In this document: one piece after another, positions 15,782 to 21,305 of the stretch
Layout: each line of letters opens with the position of its first letter
How positions within the stretch are numbered: the first letter of the stretch is position 1
NCBI GenBank assembly: GCA_029553225.1
Contig: JAKPCP010000014.1
Span: forward strand, 1-21,305
DNA from: a bacterium
GTDB lineage: Bacteria > Patescibacteriota > Minisyncoccia > Minisyncoccales > GWA2-38-27
DNA: 21,305 nt
Reading direction: 5' to 3'
Notes under the pieces: generated by a model
Seen by the model: the letters and a program-made list of their open reading frames with translations, nothing else
What the model was told of the DNA's origin: nothing
Database searches by the model: none
Position numbers and translations under genes: made by a program

Positions 15782-17155
15782 GTTTAATAAAGATAAAACT
15801 TCTTTTTGTTTTTCTTTAAGTATTTTTTTTGATTTTGCCTCAAGATTAAGCCTTAATAAAGGTTCTGTATTTGATGCTCTTAGATTAAAACGCCAATCAG
15901 GATATTCAATAGACAATCCATCAAGTAAAGAAATTTTTCCATCTTTATAATGTTCTTTTAAGATTTTAAATTTATTCTTAATTAACTTTTTGTCTTTTAA
16001 TTCAAAATTAATTTCTCCTGACTCAAAACTAGAAATTAAAGGTTTTAAAATTTTTGATATCGGTTTGTTCTCCCGAGAAATTATTTCTAAAACAAGAAGA
16101 ATAACTAAAAGGCTTGATTCAGCAAAACCTGTTTGTCTAAAAAAATAATGACCTGATGATTCGCCAGCAAAAAGAGCATTTTTTTCTCTCATCTTCTCGC
16201 TTATCAAAGCATGACCAACAGGAGTTATAATTGGAAATCCCTTTTCTTTTAAAACTATTTCCTTGGGTGTAAAAATATATCTAATATCAAAAGCAATTTT
16301 CTCTTTTGGAAACATTCTTAATAACTCTTTTGATAATAAAGCAGTAATGTGAGATGCTGGAATTATTTTTCCTTTTTCATCAATAAAAAAAACCCTATCT
16401 CCATCTCCATCTGGCGCTATTCCTAAATCTGCTTTTTCTTTTATAACTTTTTTTTGTAAATCTTTTAATGTTTCAAATTTTAAAGGATTTGCTTCGTGTT
16501 TTGGAAACCTACCATCTAATTTAAAATTCATTTTTATTAATTTAACCGGTAATTTTTTAAATAAAGCGTCTAAGTCTATGCCCAACATTGCGTTTGCTGC
16601 ATCAGCAACAATTTTTAATTTCTTAATTTTTTTATAATCTATAAATTCAATTAATTTATTAATTTCATCATTTAATACTTTTTTATTTATTATAGATTTC
16701 CCTTTTTTATTAGTTTTAATAAATCTCTCTTTTAAAACAATATCTTCAAGAATATTCATTCCGCTATTTTTCCCTATTTTTATTATCCCGTTTTCTGAAT
16801 TTTTAACCAACTTAAATCCATTATATTCTTTTGGATTATGCGAAGCAGTAATCTGAACCCCAGCATCATAGTTATAATTAAAAACAGAAAAATATAAAGT
16901 TGGGGTTGAAACAAGACCTATATCAACAACATTAATGCCTGAATTTATTAATCCTCTTTTAAATTCTTTTTTTAATATTGGAGAAGAAAGACGCATATCT
17001 TGTCCTAAAGAAACTATTATTTCTCTCTTCTTTAAAGAATTAATTAAAAATGTTGCAAAACCTTTTCCTATTTTATAAGCAACTTCTTTATTAATATCAT
17101 TAGGATAAATTCCTCTAATATCGTATGATTTAAATATTGATGAGTTGACTTTCAT
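15773..17155 (-). CDS. manB: Phosphomannomutase/phosphoglucomutase (alpha-D-phosphohexomutase)
   Basis: This enzyme interconverts hexose 6- and 1-phosphates, feeding nucleotide-sugar synthesis for surface polysaccharide. The 460 residues show all four active-site elements of the superfamily. These are the phosphoserine loop TASHNPKEYNGFK (Ser105), the metal loop DGDGDR (249-254), the sugar-recognition loop GESSGHY (331-337) and the phosphate-binding loop RASNTEP (426-432). The N-terminal FKSYDIRGIYPNDI is also typical. The GESSGHY form is common to PMM/PGM dual-specificity enzymes; specificity cannot be read from sequence alone, and the manB symbol is a family-level choice. It converges on trpS with a 9-bp overlap and diverges from rpsF. 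Two tandem GTTATAAT copies lie within 30 bp of the ATG and may supply a -10 box. Confidence 0.95.
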   Translation of the reverse strand: MKVNSSIFKSYDIRGIYPNDINKEVAYKIGKGFATFLINSLKKREIIVSLGQDMRLSSPILKKEFKRGLINSGINVVDIGLVSTPTLYFSVFNYNYDAGVQITASHNPKEYNGFKLVKNSENGIIKIGKNSGMNILEDIVLKERFIKTNKKGKSIINKKVLNDEINKLIEFIDYKKIKKLKIVADAANAMLGIDLDALFKKLPVKLIKMNFKLDGRFPKHEANPLKFETLKDLQKKVIKEKADLGIAPDGDGDRVFFIDEKGKIIPASHITALLSKELLRMFPKEKIAFDIRYIFTPKEIVLKEKGFPIITPVGHALISEKMREKNALFAGESSGHYFFRQTGFAESSLLVILLVLEIISRENKPISKILKPLISSFESGEINFELKDKKLIKNKFKILKEHYKDGKISLLDGLSIEYPDWRFNLRASNTEPLLRLNLEAKSKKILKEKQKEVLSLLNSN

Positions 17156-17229
17156 ATAAATTTATTATAACATTATAACATAATAAATATAGAGAAAAAA
17201 TTATTTTTTATATTTTAAAATAATAAAAT

Positions 17230-17235
17230 TATAAG
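17230..17235 (+). promoter_or_regulatory. Possible -10 box of rpsF, again abutting the start codon
   Basis: TATAAG stands six bases before the rpsF ATG at 17242, the same geometry as the leaderless promoter at 10230-10258. No good -35 hexamer is seen 16-18 bp upstream in this AT-only stretch, so the call is weak. Confidence 0.3.
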
Positions 17236-17241
17236 AAAAAT

Positions 17242-17700
17242 ATGATAAATTTGTACGAACTAAATTTTCTTATCTCTGGAGATGTAGAGGATTTTAAAAC
17301 AGTAAATCAAAAAATAATTAATTACATCGCTGAAGAAGGTGGTGTTTTAGAACAGGAAATAGAACCAAAAAGAATAAAACTTGCTTATCCTATTAAGAAA
17401 AAAAATGAAGCATATCTTTCTACTCTAATTTTTAAATTAGATTCAGAAAAACTTCAAAATTTAATTAAAAAAACAAAAGAAGAAAAAGAAATTTTAAGAC
17501 ATCTTGTTTTAAAAACTAAAGTAAGTAAGAAACCAGAAAAAATCTATAAAAAAGAGGAAAAAGCGCAAATTTCAGAAGAAGTAAAAATCGAAGAAGGAAA
17601 AGAAGAAATAAAACCTGTTTTTCATATTAAACCTAAAAAAGAAGAAAAAGTAGAATTAAAAGAAATTGATAAAAAAATAGAAGAAATTTTAAATGAATAA
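17242..17700 (+). CDS. rpsF: 30S ribosomal protein bS6
   Basis: bS6 binds bS18 on the 30S platform. Residues 1-95 carry the S6 fold: YELNFLISGD, then EEGGVLEQEIEPKRIKLAYPIKKKNEAYLSTLIFKL and EILRHLVLKT. The 152-residue protein is longer than many S6 proteins because of a Lys/Glu-rich tail of about 55 residues with no recognisable domain. It is the first gene of the conserved rpsF-ssb-rpsR cluster, and ssb starts 11 nt after its stop. Confidence 0.95.
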   Translation: MINLYELNFLISGDVEDFKTVNQKIINYIAEEGGVLEQEIEPKRIKLAYPIKKKNEAYLSTLIFKLDSEKLQNLIKKTKEEKEILRHLVLKTKVSKKPEKIYKKEEKAQISEEVKIEEGKEEIKPVFHIKPKKEEKVELKEIDKKIEEILNE

Positions 17701-17711
17701 TTAAAAAAATT

Positions 17712-18206
17712 ATGAATTTAAATAAAGTTTTTCTTATTGGAAGATTAACTCAAGATCCAGACGTAAAAACAACACCATCAGGACAAATTGTTTGCACTTT
17801 TGGATTAGCAACAAATAGAATTTGGACAGATAAACAAACGGGTCAAAAAATGGAAAAAACTGATTTTCATAATATTGTTTTATGGGGAAAATTAGCAGAA
17901 ACCGCTTCTCAATATTTAATGAAAGGAAACTTATTATTAGTAGAAGGAAGATTGCAAACAAGAAATTGGGAAGATGCAAATGGAATTAAAAAATATAAAA
18001 CTGAAATAGTAGCAGAAAATATTCAATTAGGGCCTAAACAAGGAAATTATAGCAATAACCAAGAGACAAAATTTACTCAAAAAACAGAAGAGGTTGAAGA
18101 GATTCCTATAATCGAGGATGAATTTTCCGAACCTCAGAAAAAAGAAGCAAATAATGAATTTGAAAAAGATGAAGAAGAAATTGATATAAAAGACATTCCT
18201 TTTTAA
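17712..18206 (+). CDS. ssb: Single-stranded DNA-binding protein SSB
   Basis: SSB coats single-stranded DNA in replication, repair and recombination. Residues 1-108 form the OB fold (MNLNKVFLIGRLTQDPDVK, then FGLATNR, DFHNIVLWGKLAE and GNLLLVEGRLQTRNW). A flexible Glu-rich linker follows, and the acidic tip EEIDIKDIPF matches the SSB-Ct that recruits partner proteins. At 164 residues it is a typical length. It sits between the two ribosomal protein genes that in many bacteria flank it, 27 nt before rpsR. Confidence 0.98.
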   Translation: MNLNKVFLIGRLTQDPDVKTTPSGQIVCTFGLATNRIWTDKQTGQKMEKTDFHNIVLWGKLAETASQYLMKGNLLLVEGRLQTRNWEDANGIKKYKTEIVAENIQLGPKQGNYSNNQETKFTQKTEEVEEIPIIEDEFSEPQKKEANNEFEKDEEEIDIKDIPF

Positions 18207-18233
18207 ATTATTAAAAATAAAAAATAAACCAAT

Positions 18234-18431
18234 ATGCCTTGTTATTTTTGCCAAAAAGGTACCAATTATATAGATTTTAAAGATGTAAAAACTTTAAAAA
18301 GATTTACTTCAGGACTTGCAAAAATCAAATCTAGAAAAAAAACAAAAGTTTGCGCAAAACATCAAAAAAAACTTGCAACAGCCATAAAAAGAGCACGTTA
18401 TTTAGGGCTTTTACCTTTTACCACAAAATAA
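18234..18431 (+). CDS. rpsR: 30S ribosomal protein bS18 (zinc-binding form)
   Basis: The 65-residue protein pairs with bS6 on the 30S platform. Core motifs are IDFKDVKTLKRFTS and KHQKKLATAIKRARYLGLLPF. An N-terminal CYFC and a later CAKH supply a CxxC...CxxH set, consistent with the zinc-binding version of S18. The gene is followed by a terminator rather than by rplI, which often comes next in this cluster. Confidence 0.97.
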   Translation: MPCYFCQKGTNYIDFKDVKTLKRFTSGLAKIKSRKKTKVCAKHQKKLATAIKRARYLGLLPFTTK

Positions 18432-18447
18432 TTTCTAAAATAATTAT

Positions 18448-18477
18448 AAAAAATCCTCTATCAACTAGAGGATTTTT
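18448..18477. terminator. Bidirectional intrinsic terminator between rpsR and recA
   Basis: A perfect 12-bp stem (18449-18460 with 18466-18477, core ATCCTCTA/TAGAGGAT) closes on a TCAAC loop and is flanked by A and T runs. It can terminate both the rightward rpsF-ssb-rpsR transcript and the leftward recA transcript. Confidence 0.92.
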
Positions 18478-18496
18478 CTTTTAAAATATTTTTTAA

Positions 18497-19507
18497 TTAA
18501 TCTTCTTTTTCTTCTTCTGATTTTTTAAAAATTTCTTGTTTTATCTCTTCCATTAGATTCGGATTATCGTTTAAAAATTTTCTTGCTGGCTCAAGCCCTA
18601 CTCCTAATTTTTTATCTTTATAAATAAAGGTATTGCCTTGCTTTTTAATGATATTATATTTTAATCCCATATTTAAAATATCTCCTGCTAAAGAAATTCC
18701 TTCATTATATAAAATATCAAATTCAACAACCTTAAAAGGAGGAGCAACTTTGTTTTTATCTATTTTTGCCTTTATCCTACTTCCAATTATCTGTTCTCCT
18801 TTTTTAATTTGAGCAATTCTTTTTAAATTTATTCTTACCGAAGCATAAAATTTTAAAGCTAATCCCCCTGGTGTTGTTTCCGGATTTCCAAACATCACCC
18901 CTATTTTCATTCTTGTCTGATTTAAAAAAACAACAACAGTTTTTGTTTTCGCTACAACTGCTGACAATTTTCTTAAAGCAGACGACATAAGTCGCGCCTG
19001 AAGCCCTATTTGAAATTCTCCCATTTCTCCAGCAATTTCTGCTTTTGGCGCTAATGCTGCTACAGAATCAACTACAATTACATCAACCTCCCCTGACCTA
19101 ACTAATGTTTCAACAATTTGCAATGCTTCTTCTCCAGAATCCGGCTGAGAAATTAAAAGTTCTTCTACATTTACACCAATTCTTTTTGCATAATCAGGAT
19201 CTAAAGCATGTTCCACATCAATAAAAGCACCAATCCCTCCTTTTTTTTGAGCTTCTTTTATAATATGAAGTGCTAAAGTTGTTTTTCCGCTTGATTCTGG
19301 CCCAAAAATTTCAATTACTCTTCCTCTTGGAATTCCCTTTACTCCTAAAGCCAAATCTAAAGATATTGAACCCGTAGGAATAACATCAACATCAACTGGT
19401 TTCGCGTCTTTTAATTTCATAATAGCGCCTTCGCCAAAACGCTGTTTTATTTCCTCAACTGCTTCAGTTAAATCTCCTTTTTCTGCTTTTTTATTTTTTT
19501 TGACCAT
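18497..19507 (-). CDS. recA: Recombinase RecA
   Basis: RecA forms filaments on single-stranded DNA and drives strand exchange and the SOS response. The 336 residues contain the N-terminal [35 protein letters not shown], Walker A GPESSGKT (69-76) and [17 protein letters not shown]. Walker B reads [13 protein letters not shown], and the L1/L2 region has [34 protein letters not shown] and LKFYASVRI. The Lys/Glu-rich C terminus is normal. It begins 37 nt after the stop of the large Cys-rich protein gene. No good promoter or LexA-type box is seen in that gap, so it may be read from upstream. Confidence 0.98.
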   Translation of the reverse strand: MVKKNKKAEKGDLTEAVEEIKQRFGEGAIMKLKDAKPVDVDVIPTGSISLDLALGVKGIPRGRVIEIFGPESSGKTTLALHIIKEAQKKGGIGAFIDVEHALDPDYAKRIGVNVEELLISQPDSGEEALQIVETLVRSGEVDVIVVDSVAALAPKAEIAGEMGEFQIGLQARLMSSALRKLSAVVAKTKTVVVFLNQTRMKIGVMFGNPETTPGGLALKFYASVRINLKRIAQIKKGEQIIGSRIKAKIDKNKVAPPFKVVEFDILYNEGISLAGDILNMGLKYNIIKKQGNTFIYKDKKLGVGLEPARKFLNDNPNLMEEIKQEIFKKSEEEKED

Positions 19508-19544
19508 ATTATTAAAATTTATTTATCAATAATTAAAAAATAAT

Positions 19545-21305
19545 TTAAGGACGAGGACACTCCCCAATAAAATTACCCAAATAAGCAACACTTAAAAAGA
19601 ATTTAGTCCAACCATAACAATTACCACCCTCACAAGGATCTACTATAAAATTTGAGAGTTTTTTACGCGGATGATTTTCTTCTATCCACTTAGAAATATC
19701 TCCTTCTTGTTTATTATTATCCCAATATCTATCTTTGCAATATTTAGAATCAGGCAAAGATTTACAATAATTCTTAAAAGTTTCTTTTCTTTGAACTGAA
19801 AAGTCATTAATTTTAAAAATCAAAAAATTATCATAACGTTTATCTAAATTATAATTCCGATTAGCAAAATCTTCGTGAATAGTGCATAAATATAAAGTTA
19901 AATTTTCCCGGCTGTTATCTTCTATAATTTCAAAATTATTTTCAAGATAGAAAGGTAAATTTTCTTTTTTTTGACATTTTGCTTTCCAAAAATACGGAGA
20001 ATTACTATCAGCTAAAAATAAATCATACGTATTTTCATTTTTTCTTTTTGAAAATCCATAAACAATTAATTTATGCCTACCGTCATACTGATAAGAGCTA
20101 ACATCTCCAGATAAATTTGCATTTTTCTTTAACAATATAATGCTTATATCCATAGGATATTTATTTTTCCCATCAACAGGAAAATATTTTCTAAAAGAAC
20201 TTTCAAAAGAATTCACATTATAACTTAAAGATGTTTTTATAAATGATGAATCACTGGTTATTCCACAAGTTTGAGTGTTTTGTTGACAACTCATTTCTAT
20301 TCTAATGTCGTCTATATTTCCCGAATTACACATCAATGGATTCTCTAAATTTTTAAAATTAAAGCTACAATTATCATCTATTTCTTTTGGAATTCCTGAT
20401 TCATCTATATTTTCGGTTACTGGATCGTCTCTAGTATACTCTACCACTTCGTAATATTTATCGAAACTATCATCTGAAGCCCAATCTTTAAAATTATCTT
20501 CAGTAATTGTTGTAACTTTTCCAAAAGACAAATCTTCGCTAATATAAGAAAAAGGCCTCTCGCACTTTCCCCCACGTACAGTTACAAATCGTTGAGACCT
20601 TCCCTCAGTATTAGAAACTGTAGGATATCTGTCTGAAGTTACTTCACCATGAGATTTTGGCAAATTATCTTTATATAGATCATGATAGAAAAAACCATTA
20701 TAAAATTGTGATAAAGCTCCTGTTGTATTGCCCATTATTAACATCGTCATCATAGGATCTTCTGGAGTTGGCATCCAATCATATTCTCCGCTTGGAAATT
20801 GATACCTGCATTCTCGCACTCCAGCTTCATACAATGTTTTATGATCTTCTGGAGCAATACGAACAGAAAATTCTCGATTATTTTCATTATAAACTTTTGT
20901 TAATCTTATACCTTTTAATAATATTACTATTGGATCTGGATACAAATCATCAATTAATTTATTACAATCTTTTTTACAGCCATCACAATTGAAGTTAAAA
21001 AAAGAAGGATTTTGTCTACATGATATTAAACATTTTTCTATTTCTTCTTCACAATATTTAATAATATTATCCCATATTTTTGGATCACACATTTGTTTTG
21101 TCGGTGCGTTTTTATCATTATCCCAAAAATAAGCATCCATATCTGGCAAAGTGTTTCCAGCAAAACGCCATTGAAATTTTACAGGAGCCCAATATGGAAC
21201 CTCCAAAGTTTCTCCCCCAAATCGAAATAATACTGTATCTGAATATCTTAAATAAGATCCAAGATCTTCATTAGGATTATGTAAAAGGCCATAATAAAGT
21301 CCATC
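19545..21305 (-). CDS. C-terminal part of a large Cys-rich protein of unknown function, cut by the window edge
   Basis: The frame is open from the right edge to the TAA at 19545, giving 586 visible residues. The true start lies beyond 21305. A TTG at 21206 could be mistaken for a start, but in-frame coding continues upstream (HNPNEDLGSYLRYSDTVLF), so it is internal. I do not recognise the family. The fragment has about 20 Cys residues, dense in a segment near visible residues 75-130 (CEEEIEKCLISC and CDGCKKDC) and at the end (DPCEGGNCYGW, GECPRP). It is rich in Asn, Asp, Tyr and Phe, with no clear membrane helix and no enzyme motif. This suggests a secreted or surface protein stabilised by disulfides (inference). 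recA follows 37 nt later. Base use resembles its neighbours. Confidence 0.85.
   Translation of the reverse strand, partial: DGLYYGLLHNPNEDLGSYLRYSDTVLFRFGGETLEVPYWAPVKFQWRFAGNTLPDMDAYFWDNDKNAPTKQMCDPKIWDNIIKYCEEEIEKCLISCRQNPSFFNFNCDGCKKDCNKLIDDLYPDPIVILLKGIRLTKVYNENNREFSVRIAPEDHKTLYEAGVRECRYQFPSGEYDWMPTPEDPMMTMLIMGNTTGALSQFYNGFFYHDLYKDNLPKSHGEVTSDRYPTVSNTEGRSQRFVTVRGGKCERPFSYISEDLSFGKVTTITEDNFKDWASDDSFDKYYEVVEYTRDDPVTENIDESGIPKEIDDNCSFNFKNLENPLMCNSGNIDDIRIEMSCQQNTQTCGITSDSSFIKTSLSYNVNSFESSFRKYFPVDGKNKYPMDISIILLKKNANLSGDVSSYQYDGRHKLIVYGFSKRKNENTYDLFLADSNSPYFWKAKCQKKENLPFYLENNFEIIEDNSRENLTLYLCTIHEDFANRNYNLDKRYDNFLIFKINDFSVQRKETFKNYCKSLPDSKYCKDRYWDNNKQEGDISKWIEENHPRKKLSNFIVDPCEGGNCYGWTKFFLSVAYLGNFIGECPRP

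Noticed and set aside
17734..18254. Leftward ORFs opposite ssb and rpsR
   Set aside because: Antisense to well-identified genes, with low-complexity Phe/Leu/Ile-rich translations.
21204..21206. TTG as the start of the large Cys-rich protein
   Set aside because: The frame stays open to the window edge with protein-like sequence upstream, so the TTG is most likely internal.
20768..21274. Rightward ORFs opposite the Cys-rich protein
   Set aside because: Antisense to a 586-codon open frame, short, and without motifs.

Overview
The window is AT-rich (roughly 28-30% GC by eye) and gene-dense. It carries compact housekeeping genes with lysine/isoleucine/asparagine-rich proteins, AT-rich start regions without Shine-Dalgarno motifs, and an rpsF-ssb-rpsR cluster with no rplI after it. 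Together with a membrane-anchored solute-binding protein carrying a peptidoglycan-binding insert, an HhH/lamin-tail fusion and a short PilB/GspE-type ATPase, this suggests a Candidate Phyla Radiation bacterium (Patescibacteria, probably Parcubacteria-like). That placement is inference from gene content. UGA and UAG both serve as stops, so the code is standard (table 11), not the UGA=Gly code of Gracilibacteria/SR1.

Layout. (a) 1-4294: the start of an unidentified leftward gene at the left edge with a near-consensus promoter; then a leftward set gspE/pilB-like ATPase -> GC-rich foldback element -> ruvB -> HhH + lamin-tail membrane protein; then rightward tsaE. (b) 4294-7243: a shared bidirectional terminator, groES-groEL with a recognisable promoter, a degenerate CIRCE-like operator and a leader hairpin, then a putative HExxH metallopeptidase. 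(c) 7303-12879: leftward uvrA, diverging from a rightward set of four-helix membrane protein, secG and solute-binding protein. (d) 12924-15781: tRNA-Leu(CAG), rnj (RNase J) and trpS, rightward. (e) 15773-18431: leftward phosphomannomutase, diverging from rpsF-ssb-rpsR. (f) 18448-21305: a shared terminator, leftward recA, and the C-terminal part of a large Cys-rich protein that runs off the right edge.

How the genes fit together. DNA handling is prominent: RuvB, UvrA, RecA, SSB, a pilus/competence-type ATPase and an exported ComEA-like HhH protein. The gspE-ruvB-ComEA-like arrangement is compatible with a DNA-uptake and recombination cluster (inference). The rest is proteostasis (GroESL), translation (TsaE, TrpS, S6, S18, tRNA-Leu), RNA processing (RNase J), secretion (SecG) and sugar-phosphate metabolism.

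The most unusual non-coding feature is the 2297-2450 foldback: a 23-bp stem enclosing a GC-rich core that can fold into a three-way junction, between gspE and ruvB. Other notable signals are the complete lack of Shine-Dalgarno sequences, promoters placed so close to start codons that leaderless mRNAs are expected, and the groES regulatory region. No CRISPR array, insertion sequence, prophage or rRNA gene was seen. No gene-free gap exceeds about 210 bases.
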